A DNA stretch of 61,907 nt from positions 1 to 61,907 of the forward strand of contig NZ_JADNGN010000009.1 in assembly GCF_015553355.1 (NCBI RefSeq), read 5' to 3'. Shown piece after piece: positions 13,640-21,844 of this stretch. This DNA comes from Collinsella aerofaciens. Its GTDB lineage: Bacteria > Actinomycetota > Coriobacteriia > Coriobacteriales > Coriobacteriaceae. A model generated the notes under the pieces. That model saw nothing but the letters and a program-made list of their open reading frames with translations. It was not told where the DNA came from and did no database searches. The position numbers and the translations under genes were made by a program. Position 1 is the first letter of the stretch. Each line of letters opens with the position of its first letter.

Positions 13640-15484
13640 CTAGGCCTCCTTAGTCGTAGAAATAGAATCGGACGATACTTCGACAGGTCCGCCAAAAGTA
13701 CGGGCAGCTGCGGCTCCACCGGCAAGCGGAGTCGCCATCTGGGCTTTTGTGCGTCGCGGTGCCGAAACGGGAAGTTCAAAGGCAAAGCCCATCGCAAGCA
13801 AAAACCACGTAAGCGTATAGGTTGCAACCAGAGCGGCAACAAGGCCGCCCATCACGGCGCGTTGGGAAAATACGCTACATGCAGCCACAACCAGCACCGG
13901 AACCTCGCAGGCAGAAAGCGCAAGCACACCCTGCAGGAAGCCCGAGCGCCGATCGCGCGCAAGCGCCCCCGCGGCAACGCCGGCTATGCCTGGCAGCGCC
14001 AACGCCAGTGCGGCAATAATACCCGGTAGCGACCCAGACCACACGAGCGATCCCAAAGTCGCCGTCACGCGAGCGCCCGACGCCAGCAGCGCGGCCGAAA
14101 CCACGATCACAGCCCAAACCACGCCACAGACGACCGTCGCGCCGACCATCAGCGCGCGACGAACCGCGCGGCCAGACGCATCCATGGGGCACGGCGTGAG
14201 CGGCTCGCCGCGGAGCGAACGGCCGACATTTTGCGCATAGTGGTCACAAAACGCTGAGAGCGCCGCCTCGACCGCCGCCGGCTCGGGACGATCTTTTTGA
14301 TGCCTGGACAGACAGGCCATCACCACGTCGAACAGCTGGGCATCGACAAACGCCAGCGCATCGCGTAGCTCTTCGGAATCCGGCTCAAGCCCTAGCTGCT
14401 GGGCCTGCTCGGCCGCGGCGAGCGCCACATCGGGCTCACGACGAAGCAGCTGAGTCAAATCACAACCGGGCGCATGGGCACCAATGGGATAGTCGGGCCG
14501 CGTGTCCATCTTGAGACGGTAGGGGCTCGCGATGTCGCGCGTCTTTTTGCGCGAACCCGAGGTGCCCGAAGTGCTCGGCGCGGCTTCGTATGGCGCGACG
14601 CCGGCAATGAGCTCGTAAACCGTGCTTGCCGCGGCATAGACGTCGATCGCCGGCGACATACGCAAAGCGCGCAGATCGGGAATATCGTCGGTGAGCATCT
14701 CGGGCGGGGCATAGGCAACCGTCGCGCGACGCAGCGTGGCATAGCGCTCGGTAAAGGATGCCTTGCCGCCGGTACCGGCCACGGCCGACGCAGGCTCAAG
14801 CGCCAGCGACGAGCCAAAGTCGATCAGGCACAGGTCAAAGGTGCCCTCGGCAAGCTGCCGGTCAAGCGGTAGACGCGCCGTGCGCACCATAATATTAGCG
14901 GGCGAGATATCGCGATGGACAAAGCCCTCACCCACCAGGCTCATACGGCAGAGCAGATCGAACAGGTCGCGACCCAGACGCGCCGCCACAAGCGGCGACA
15001 GGCGTCCGGCATCGTCCACGGCGAGTCGCGAACGCAAGCGGGCAAGCGTCTCGCCCTCGACCCATTCCATGACAATTGCAGGCACACCGTCGACCTCGCC
15101 CCAGCCATAGAGGCGGGGAAAGCCCTTAAGGCCCGAAAGGGCGCGATGGCATTCGTATTCCTCGCGAAACGCCGCCTTGAACTTGGCGACCAGCGCCTCG
15201 TGAGCGGCATCGTCGTCAAACTCATCGCGCGTCGGCAAGATGAGCTGCTTGAGTGCCACGGCCTCGCCTTGGGCGTTGACGGCACGCGTCACGCGGCCGA
15301 TACCGCCACGGCGCATGGTGGCATCGTCGGCAAACAGCATCGTAAAACGACGCAGATAGGCAGGCAGTTCGTCCTGACCGAGCGCAATGGCCGGCTCAAA
15401 CCCGTCGACATGCGCCAGGCGCAGGCCGACCATGGGATCGCGACCGAGCGATTGTGGTGTGGTGGATGCAAGATCGGTCATCAT
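13640..15484 (-). CDS. Ser/Thr protein kinase with C-terminal membrane domain
   Basis: 614 aa. The kinase domain spans about 50-400: a glycine-loop variant RGGIGRVTRA, VALKQL with the ATP-binding Lys, catalytic loop FVHRDISPANIM (Asp192), LIDFGSS for the DFG, and APPEML for the APE motif. After residue about 430 come roughly five to six hydrophobic segments, so the catalytic part faces the cytoplasm. It has no PASTA or other extracellular sensor repeats. Its ATG overlaps the stop of the upstream gene (ATGATGA), and the FHA gene follows by 3 bp, indicating a dedicated kinase-FHA pair. The signal sensed is unknown. Confidence 0.85.
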   Translation of the reverse strand: MMTDLASTTPQSLGRDPMVGLRLAHVDGFEPAIALGQDELPAYLRRFTMLFADDATMRRGGIGRVTRAVNAQGEAVALKQLILPTRDEFDDDAAHEALVAKFKAAFREEYECHRALSGLKGFPRLYGWGEVDGVPAIVMEWVEGETLARLRSRLAVDDAGRLSPLVAARLGRDLFDLLCRMSLVGEGFVHRDISPANIMVRTARLPLDRQLAEGTFDLCLIDFGSSLALEPASAVAGTGGKASFTERYATLRRATVAYAPPEMLTDDIPDLRALRMSPAIDVYAAASTVYELIAGVAPYEAAPSTSGTSGSRKKTRDIASPYRLKMDTRPDYPIGAHAPGCDLTQLLRREPDVALAAAEQAQQLGLEPDSEELRDALAFVDAQLFDVVMACLSRHQKDRPEPAAVEAALSAFCDHYAQNVGRSLRGEPLTPCPMDASGRAVRRALMVGATVVCGVVWAVIVVSAALLASGARVTATLGSLVWSGSLPGIIAALALALPGIAGVAAGALARDRRSGFLQGVLALSACEVPVLVVAACSVFSQRAVMGGLVAALVATYTLTWFLLAMGFAFELPVSAPRRTKAQMATPLAGGAAAARTFGGPVEVSSDSISTTKEA

Positions 15485-16386
15485 AGGGCAAGCGCCGCCA
15501 CGTTATTGTTGAAGTTACCGAGCGCGACGTCATCATCGCCGTAATGGCCGACCCATTGACATAGGTTGGTGTAACAGCCCCACAGATTGGCATACTGCTG
15601 ATACCACTTTGACCGGGGCGAGAATGTCTGACGACCGAACTCAGCTCGAATAACAAACATCTCCCCGACCAGGCTGTCGCACGGTCTGGGATCTCCCGTA
15701 GAGTTATAGGTCGAGACCACGTCATTGGCACGAGAAACATAACCGTCGAGCATGTTGTACTTGGTCACAAGCCAACTGTGAATGCTCTCTTCTTCAGCAG
15801 CGGAAAGGCCACCGGAGTTTGCATCGTTGTCAGTGTTACCGCCCGTCGAGCCGCCGTTTCCAGACCCTCCGGTAGAGGAACCCGGCCCAGAGCCGCCGCC
15901 CGAACTCGATGAATCCGAGCCGGAGCCAGAAGTATCCGAGCTACCGGGCTTTCCGGACTGCTGGGCGTCCTGCTCCTTTTGCTGCTCGACCTTATTCACC
16001 GTTGCCGCCACGCTATTGTTGGACAACCGATCGATGATCTTGGTGTTGGTGAGCACGATGGTTTTGCCATTGGCAAGCGTGACTTCGTTGTCCGGGGCCT
16101 CGGCGCCGTCCGCATCGTCGGTGCCAAAAACAATATGCGCGACCACACTTGCCCAAGCATATCCAGTCGTGGTGCCCAGATCACTTTTGACCTCATGCCC
16201 AACGCGCGGCTCGCGTGCGGCATGCGCCTGCATCATGGACGGCACGGTCATGCCATAGGCAGAAACGCCAGCTATGACCAGCACCAGCGAGCACGACAGC
16301 AGTGCGTGCGCCCGCGGTGCCAAGCCCAGTCGGCGTCGCATGCGCACCGCGGCGCCGCGCTTTATCTGAGTGCCACCGGGCCGCAT
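15481..16386 (-). CDS. Membrane-anchored secreted protein with Ser/Gly linker
   Basis: 301 aa, no family recognised. A basic N-terminus (RMRRRLGLAPR) is followed by one hydrophobic helix at about 25-45 (ALLSCSLVLVIAGVSAYGM), so it is probably an uncleaved or cleaved export signal. Next come a 100-residue region, a Ser/Gly/Asp-rich low-complexity linker (about 150-200) and a C-terminal region with Cys residues and many aromatic residues (WYQQYANLWGCYTNLCQW). The ATG at 16386 has GGAGGAG 6 nt upstream. It is the first gene of the kinase-FHA operon, so an external partner or sensor for that kinase is a reasonable guess. Confidence 0.75.
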   Translation of the reverse strand: MRPGGTQIKRGAAVRMRRRLGLAPRAHALLSCSLVLVIAGVSAYGMTVPSMMQAHAAREPRVGHEVKSDLGTTTGYAWASVVAHIVFGTDDADGAEAPDNEVTLANGKTIVLTNTKIIDRLSNNSVAATVNKVEQQKEQDAQQSGKPGSSDTSGSGSDSSSSGGGSGPGSSTGGSGNGGSTGGNTDNDANSGGLSAAEEESIHSWLVTKYNMLDGYVSRANDVVSTYNSTGDPRPCDSLVGEMFVIRAEFGRQTFSPRSKWYQQYANLWGCYTNLCQWVGHYGDDDVALGNFNNNVAALAL

Positions 16387-16564
16387 GCGTTCTCCTCCAA
16401 CAAAAACACGCCGCTCGGGAGCGGCGCATTCATTCGAATCCATATTTGAGTGTATCAGCGAACCCAAAAGGTTGCGCAACGAATGGGCAAATTAAGGATG
16501 CGAGCGGAAGCATCCATGCGATAAGCGGATACGAAGCATCTTTGTTGCACAACAAACTCACAGT

Positions 16565-16594
16565 CGCACGGGGAAATTATGACTACCCCGTGCG
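16565..16594. terminator. Stem-loop downstream of recR
   Basis: Perfect 9-bp arms CGCACGGGG/CCCCGTGCG, loop 12 nt, 38 bp past the recR stop. No clear T run follows, so termination is likely but not certain. Confidence 0.45.
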
Positions 16595-16631
16595 TCGCGA
16601 GGAAAACATACGGCAGGAGCAGGCTCGCCAC

Positions 16632-17228
16632 CTAAATCGCGCGACGGGCCTCGATGGCGCGCCCAAGCGTAAGCTCGTCGGCATACTCCAGGTCGCCGCC
16701 CACGGGAAGGCCGCTTGCCAGACGCGATACCTCGACGCCCAGCGGCTTGATAGTGCGGGCCAGGTAGCTCGCCGTGGTCTCGCCCTCAATATTGGGGTTG
16801 GTGGCGATGATGACCTCGTGGATGTCCTCGTGGCCCAAGCGTGCCAGCAGCTCGCGGATGTGCAACTGCTCGGGACCAATCTTGTCCATGGGGCTGATCA
16901 CACCGCCCAATACGTGGTAGAGGCCGTGGTAGCTGCCCGTGCGCTCGATCGCCTGGACGTCGCGCGGCTCGCCCACAACGCAAATGCGAGTGGTGTCGCG
17001 CATCGGGTCCTGGCAGATGGAGCACTCATCGGCCGTGGCGTAGTTAAAGCAACGACTGCAAAAGTGGACCTCCTGCTTGACCTCCAGGATGGCCTCGGCC
17101 AGGCGGCGGGCCTCCTCGGCATCGGCCTCGAGCAGGTAATAGGCGATACGCTGGGCCGACTTGGGACCAATGCCCGGCAGACGGCCCAGCTCATCGAGCA
17201 GTTTTTGCAGACTGTGATTCGCACTCAT
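16632..17228 (-). CDS. recR: Recombination mediator RecR
   Basis: Part of the RecFOR pathway that loads RecA at gaps. 198 aa, standard length. Shows the helix-hairpin-helix [17 protein letters not shown] at the N-terminus, a four-cysteine zinc finger (CSRC...CSICQDP), and the TOPRIM region with VVGEPRDV and [15 protein letters not shown]. It follows ybaB by 13 bp on the same strand, the common ybaB-recR pair, with dnaX upstream of both on the same strand after an inserted divergent gene. Confidence 0.97.
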   Translation of the reverse strand: MSANHSLQKLLDELGRLPGIGPKSAQRIAYYLLEADAEEARRLAEAILEVKQEVHFCSRCFNYATADECSICQDPMRDTTRICVVGEPRDVQAIERTGSYHGLYHVLGGVISPMDKIGPEQLHIRELLARLGHEDIHEVIIATNPNIEGETTASYLARTIKPLGVEVSRLASGLPVGGDLEYADELTLGRAIEARRAI

Positions 17229-17241
17229 GTATATGCGTGTC

Positions 17242-17562
17242 TTAGAACGGCATGCCCGGGATGTTGAGGCCGCCGGTGATGGCGCCCATCTGCTTGTTGG
17301 CGAGCTCGTTGACGCCGCGGACGGCCTCGTTGACGGCAGCCATGATCATGTCCTGCAGCATGTCGACGTCCTCGGGATCGAGCGCATCGGGGTCAATAGT
17401 GAGGTTGACGAGCTCCATCTCGCCGTTAACGGTCACCTTGACCATGCCGCCGCCGGCAGAGGCGTCGACGGTCTGGGACTTGAGGTTCTCCTGCGCGGCG
17501 GCAAGCTGCTCCTGCATCTTGCGAGCCTGCTTCATCATCTGCTGCATGTTCATACCGGCCAT
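17242..17562 (-). CDS. ybaB: YbaB/EbfC nucleoid-associated protein
   Basis: Small dimeric DNA-binding protein of the YbaB/EbfC family. 106 aa. Methionine/glutamine-rich N-terminal helix ([21 protein letters not shown]), then a beta-sheet core with [14 protein letters not shown] and a C-terminal helix. AAGGAG lies 6 nt before the ATG. Co-transcribed with recR. Confidence 0.95.
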   Translation of the reverse strand: MAGMNMQQMMKQARKMQEQLAAAQENLKSQTVDASAGGGMVKVTVNGEMELVNLTIDPDALDPEDVDMLQDMIMAAVNEAVRGVNELANKQMGAITGGLNIPGMPF

Positions 17563-17901
17563 GATGGCTCCTTTACGTGCGGCCGCACGCCGAGCTGCAA
17601 GGGCAGCCGGAGCACGGCGGGACTTTCAAACTCAAAAATCGTACCACGGCGCGGGGCAAGCAAGCGGGGCGGACACACTACCTCAGTCGATATACATGTC
17701 CTGGAGCGTGATGCGCCCCCAAGATTATGCAAAGTTGAATAATTCGCATCTGCATAATATTGAAAGCTAAATCTCGTAGAGCCGGAATCCGACATTTAAT
17801 GCGTACCACTAAATGGCTAAATGCCGAGCCACTACTCGAGGCGGCACGCATGACGGCGGGGTATAATTTGATTGCCATAGACAGCAATTTGGAGGTGCCC
17901 C
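17563..17901. promoter_or_regulatory. Divergent intergenic region between ybaB and a membrane-protein gene
   Basis: 339 bp. Contains a perfect inverted repeat ATTATGCA/TGCATAAT (17724-17731 and 17751-17758, 19-nt spacer) and, for the plus-strand gene, a TATAAT at 17862-17867 with no clear -35. The inverted repeat could be a regulator site serving either side; no specific protein can be named. Confidence 0.4.
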
Positions 17902-18375
17902 ATGAACGCCCCCGACGCGCTTCAAAACATCCGCTCAAAACACCCCGTTGCATATTTGGTTCTCTATCTCTTTGTCGGCTGGGCATTGCTGGTTGTCATC
18001 ACCCATGCTATAGCCTTTGGAGCAGAACTGCTGATAGCCAGCTCGGATCAGCCCATCGTCAAATGGGAGACGACCGATAAGTGCACCGACGGAACCCGAA
18101 CCGTTTACTACAACAGCCCGTCCCTCTACCAAGAGTTCAAGGTCGAGATTAATAACTCCAAGATTGTCGATGCCGAGCTAGGCGACTATTCGACAATCGG
18201 AGCAACCGTCGACGCCGAGCAAGTCGAGCACACAGACAGCCATGCGACGTATCGTATCGACCTCAACATCCTAGGCCGGCCGTCGCGCACCTGTTTGCTC
18301 GAATGCGACATACGTGGCACCACGCTATACATGTCCGAAATACAGATGCGCCCGGACAAGGGGCCCTCTTCTTGA
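17902..18375 (+). CDS. Hypothetical membrane-anchored protein
   Basis: 157 aa, no recognised family. One transmembrane helix at about 18-45 (VAYLVLYLFVGWALLVVITH), followed by a roughly 110-residue domain likely outside the cell, with three cysteines (KCTDGTR, TCLLECDI). The start is clear: GGAGGT 5-6 nt before the ATG. It is oriented against its neighbours, converging on dnaX with only 21 bp between the stops, and it breaks the usual dnaX-ybaB-recR order. Base use is less GC-rich than dnaX, so a later insertion is possible. Confidence 0.7.
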   Translation: MNAPDALQNIRSKHPVAYLVLYLFVGWALLVVITHAIAFGAELLIASSDQPIVKWETTDKCTDGTRTVYYNSPSLYQEFKVEINNSKIVDAELGDYSTIGATVDAEQVEHTDSHATYRIDLNILGRPSRTCLLECDIRGTTLYMSEIQMRPDKGPSS

Positions 18376-18396
18376 ACGGTATACCCGCCCACGCAG

Positions 18397-20877
18397 CTAC
18401 TCCACCGGCTTGAAGATGGTGGCCTGACCGAAGACGCTGCGGATGAGGTCTTTGGCCTCGTCCTCGGTCTGCGGGATGCTCGGGGCTGCACCCTGATGGC
18501 CGAAGGGGCTGCCCGCACCGGGGTTGGACTCCCAAGGAGCTGCAGGAGCGTCCTCCTCTTTGGGGGCAGTTGCAGCGGACTTGGGCGCGGACGCCGCACC
18601 CGGCACGTCGAACGGAGGCAGATCGTCCCCGCTCGCATCGCCGGCAAAGCCGCCGACCATAGCGTCGTCGTAGGGCACCTGCTCGGATTCCCACGGCGCG
18701 GGCTGCGCGACAGGCTGAGCCTTGGGAGCGGACGCGCGCTCGGGCGCTCGGGGTGCGGGCTCGGTCGGGAGCTTACCCGTGACAGGAGCGCCGGCGGGGT
18801 TGTCGGAGCGTAGCCAGGGGGCTTTGCCCAGGTCAGACGACTTGGGCGCGGGTGAGACGGGCTTGGGCGCGGGTGTCGGAGCAGCCGGTTTGGGCGCTGC
18901 GGGCTTAGGCGCCGACGGGGTCGATGCCGCTACCGGCGCCGCTTGCTGCTGCGGCGCGCTGGCGCTCGAGGATACAGGGGCCGCCGAGGACACGGGTTGC
19001 GGGTCCGCAGATGCCGCAGCCCGTGCAGATGGAGAATGCTCCTCATGTTGAGGAGCCGGCGTGCCACCCCCATCCAGGACATAGTCGACGGTACGACGAC
19101 CGAAGACCGCGCAGACCGTCGGCAGGACCACCGACTGCGTATCGGCGCGACCGAGCATCTTAATGGCAAAAGTCGAACCCGCGGGGAACGAGACCGTGAG
19201 CTTGGAGCCGTCGTCGGCCGTGGCGCGGGCGTTGAGCAAAAGCCCTGCGTAGGAAGCCTGACGCGCCTTGACACGCTCGACGACCTCGGCCCATTTGCGC
19301 TGCAGCTCTCCGGCATCCTCGACCGCGGGCGTCTCGGCAGCACCGGCGGCGGCAACCTGGGCGGCATTGTTGGACTGGGGCTTAGGTGCCGGAGCGGTGG
19401 CAGGCGCGGGGGCAGCAACGGGCTGAGGCGTCGACGTCGGCGCAGGCTGAGGTGCAGGCGCTGCAGACTTGGAAGCTGACACGGACGCAGAACGGGGAGC
19501 AGGCTGGGCAGCCGGAACAGCAGCGCCGCGGTCCCAAGGCATGCCACCCTGATGCGCGGACGTAGCAGCGGGGGCAGCGGATGCCGCCGGAGCGGCAGCA
19601 CGGGCGCCCGAAATGAGCGTCGGCTGTTGGGCAGCAGCGGGTACGGATGCTGCAGGCGCGGCGGCCTGAGCAGCGGCCACGCTCGCCGGCACGGCGCCGT
19701 TGGCAACCATGGCCTCCAGACGTGCCACGCGCTCGGCCAATGCCTCAATCGTTAAATCAGCCTCGGGACGTGCCAGACGCGTGCAGGCAATCTCAAGCAC
19801 CAGGCGCACGTCGCTCGCGCCCCTCATCTCCAGCGCGGCATCGTCGAGCACTGTCAGCACACGGGCCAGGCGGTCGGCAGGATGCTCGCCAAAGGCAGCG
19901 GCCTCGGCAGCAAGCGCCTCGGCCTGCTCGGAGCCGCCCTCAAACAGCTCGGCACGGGCACCGGCAACGCAGGCAACGTACACGTCACGCACATGCGCCA
20001 CCAGGTCGCGCGTCAGCTCCAGCAGGTCGTTTCCTTCCTCGACCTGCGCACGGATCAGTCCATATAGCTCGGCAACATCGCGATCGGCAATGGCGCGGGC
20101 AAACTCGCCCAGGATCTGGTCCGAAACCTCGCCCAAAAGCGAGCGGGCATCGTCCGCATGCACGGCGCCGTTGCCAAAAACGCTCAGCTGCTCCAGCGTG
20201 GACAACGCGTCGCGCATGCCGCCCTTGGCATGGCGTGCCACGATAGCCAGCGCCTCGTCGTCGTAATCGAAGCCCTCCTGCTCGCACACGTATGCCAGGC
20301 GATGCTCAATATCCTCGTTGCCGATACGATGGAAATCGAAGCGCTGGCAGCGCGAGAGGATGGTCTCCAGAATCTTTTGCGGGTCGGTGGTGCACAGCAC
20401 AAAGATCACGTGTGCCGGCGGCTCCTCAAGCGTCTTGAGCAGCGCGTTGAACGCCGCCGTCGTGAGCATGTGGACCTCGTCGATGATATAAATCTTGTAC
20501 TTGCCGCGCACCGGGGCAAAGTTGACGGAGTTGATGATCTCCTCGCGCACGTTGTCCACGCCAGTACGGCTTGCGGCATCGAGCTCGTAGACATCCGGGT
20601 GGTTGCCCTCGGCGATGAGCTCGCACTCCTCGCAAGTACCGTCGGGCATGCAGCCGCTTGCACCCTCGGCGCGCGCCGCCTCGGCATTGCGGCACAGCAG
20701 CGCCTTGGCCAGAATGCGCGCCATGGTGGTCTTGCCCGTGCCGCGCGGTCCGCAGAATAGGTACGCGTGGGACAGGCGCCCCTCGGTGATGGCGTGCTCG
20801 AGCGTCGAGACGATATGCTGCTGGCCCACCACGGAGTCGAAGGTGAGCGGGCGATACTTTCGGTACAACGATTCCAT
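18397..20877 (-). CDS. dnaX: DNA polymerase III subunits gamma/tau
   Basis: Clamp-loader ATPase of the replicase. 826 aa from the ATG at 20877 (GGGGGAG upstream), starting MESLYRKYRPLTFDSVVGQ. Walker A GPRGTGKTTMA, zinc-binding cysteines (CMPDGTCEECE), Walker B IYIIDEVHM, and the SRC arginine-finger motif TILSRCQRFDF are all present. Beyond about 370 residues the protein is a long Ala/Pro/Ser-rich linker with a short ordered segment near ELQRKWAEVVERVKARQA, typical of actinobacterial tau. Reading can be traced upstream of 20877, but that part covers the divergent gene and is not coding. Confidence 0.95.
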   Translation of the reverse strand: MESLYRKYRPLTFDSVVGQQHIVSTLEHAITEGRLSHAYLFCGPRGTGKTTMARILAKALLCRNAEAARAEGASGCMPDGTCEECELIAEGNHPDVYELDAASRTGVDNVREEIINSVNFAPVRGKYKIYIIDEVHMLTTAAFNALLKTLEEPPAHVIFVLCTTDPQKILETILSRCQRFDFHRIGNEDIEHRLAYVCEQEGFDYDDEALAIVARHAKGGMRDALSTLEQLSVFGNGAVHADDARSLLGEVSDQILGEFARAIADRDVAELYGLIRAQVEEGNDLLELTRDLVAHVRDVYVACVAGARAELFEGGSEQAEALAAEAAAFGEHPADRLARVLTVLDDAALEMRGASDVRLVLEIACTRLARPEADLTIEALAERVARLEAMVANGAVPASVAAAQAAAPAASVPAAAQQPTLISGARAAAPAASAAPAATSAHQGGMPWDRGAAVPAAQPAPRSASVSASKSAAPAPQPAPTSTPQPVAAPAPATAPAPKPQSNNAAQVAAAGAAETPAVEDAGELQRKWAEVVERVKARQASYAGLLLNARATADDGSKLTVSFPAGSTFAIKMLGRADTQSVVLPTVCAVFGRRTVDYVLDGGGTPAPQHEEHSPSARAAASADPQPVSSAAPVSSSASAPQQQAAPVAASTPSAPKPAAPKPAAPTPAPKPVSPAPKSSDLGKAPWLRSDNPAGAPVTGKLPTEPAPRAPERASAPKAQPVAQPAPWESEQVPYDDAMVGGFAGDASGDDLPPFDVPGAASAPKSAATAPKEEDAPAAPWESNPGAGSPFGHQGAAPSIPQTEDEAKDLIRSVFGQATIFKPVE

Positions 20878-20992
20878 GGGTGCTCCCCCGGGTATACTGA
20901 GTCTTGTTGCCGCGGCGGCCATGCGGTCGCACGGCATACTGCATTCCATAATACCCGTACGGCGAGCCCGCCGCGATAGGAGTCCAAAGAGC

Positions 20993-21700
20993 ATGGCAGA
21001 CGCAGAGAGCAACCTCGTCCCCTCCGAAGCAGCCGACCAGGTCGAGGTCGCGCTCGAGGAGCAGGCCGCAGCCGACGACGGTATCCTGTACCTCAACGAG
21101 TACCAGTACGAAAACGACCTGGTCACCGACTTCGCCCGCCTGGTCGCCTCGCCTAGGCGTCGCGGCTCGCTGTATGTCGCCGCGGCAATTGCCGCGCTCA
21201 TCGGCATCGGCATGTTGGTGGCCGGCGGCAACTGGATCAAGTTTGGCGTCGTGCTGATCGTATTCGGCGCCTTTTTGGCCTGGTGGAGCAAGAACCTGCA
21301 CCACACCCTCGCCCGCGACTTTATCGACGCCGTCGAGGCCGACGAGTCCATGGGTGGCCGCTATCGCCGCGTCGCCGCCAACGAGGACGGCCTGATGGTT
21401 TGGGGCAAGAGCGGCAAGTCACAGTTCTTCCCGTTTGAAAAGCTCGACCACGTGCTCGACGGCGAGCGCATCTTTGTGGCCATGTTCGCCGACCAGGGCG
21501 TGACGATCCCTAAGGACACCTTTGTCCGCGGCGATGCCGAGCAGTTCGGTCCCTTCCTTAAGGCGCGCATCAACAAAAAACTCCGCATCGAGACCAAGAA
21601 GAAGAAAATGAAGGCCGAGAAGGCCGCCGCCGAGGCCAAGCAGGGCGACAAGCCCCAGGTGACCAAGCGCAAGCAGAAGAAGAACAAGAAGAAGCGCTAA
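20993..21700 (+). CDS. YcxB-like membrane protein
   Basis: 235 aa. An acidic N-terminus is followed by two transmembrane helices at about 60-105 (GSLYVAAAIAALIGIGMLVA and FGVVLIVFGAFLAWW), then a soluble domain resembling the YcxB-like C-terminal fold (RRVAANEDGLMVW, FFPFEKLDHVLDGER) and a highly basic Lys-rich tail. Function of the family is unknown. AGGAG lies 11 nt before the ATG. Divergent from dnaX with a 115-bp shared promoter region. Confidence 0.7.
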   Translation: MADAESNLVPSEAADQVEVALEEQAAADDGILYLNEYQYENDLVTDFARLVASPRRRGSLYVAAAIAALIGIGMLVAGGNWIKFGVVLIVFGAFLAWWSKNLHHTLARDFIDAVEADESMGGRYRRVAANEDGLMVWGKSGKSQFFPFEKLDHVLDGERIFVAMFADQGVTIPKDTFVRGDAEQFGPFLKARINKKLRIETKKKKMKAEKAAAEAKQGDKPQVTKRKQKKNKKKR

Positions 21701-21844
21701 GGCCAAGCCAGACAGGCAGCCTCGCATCCCGCTATCCTCCCCATGCACCCGAGCGTGCTACACTAGCAGCATCTATGCCACCGCGAACGGCTCGGCCCCG
21801 CGCCCGCCGCTCGCAAACGAACTTTAAACGCACGAGGGTTGGCC

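Noticed and set aside
20878-21351. N-terminal extension of dnaX upstream of 20877
   Set aside because: It covers the start and coding region of the divergent YcxB-like gene; MESLYRKYRPLTF at 20877 is the usual family start with its own ribosome site.
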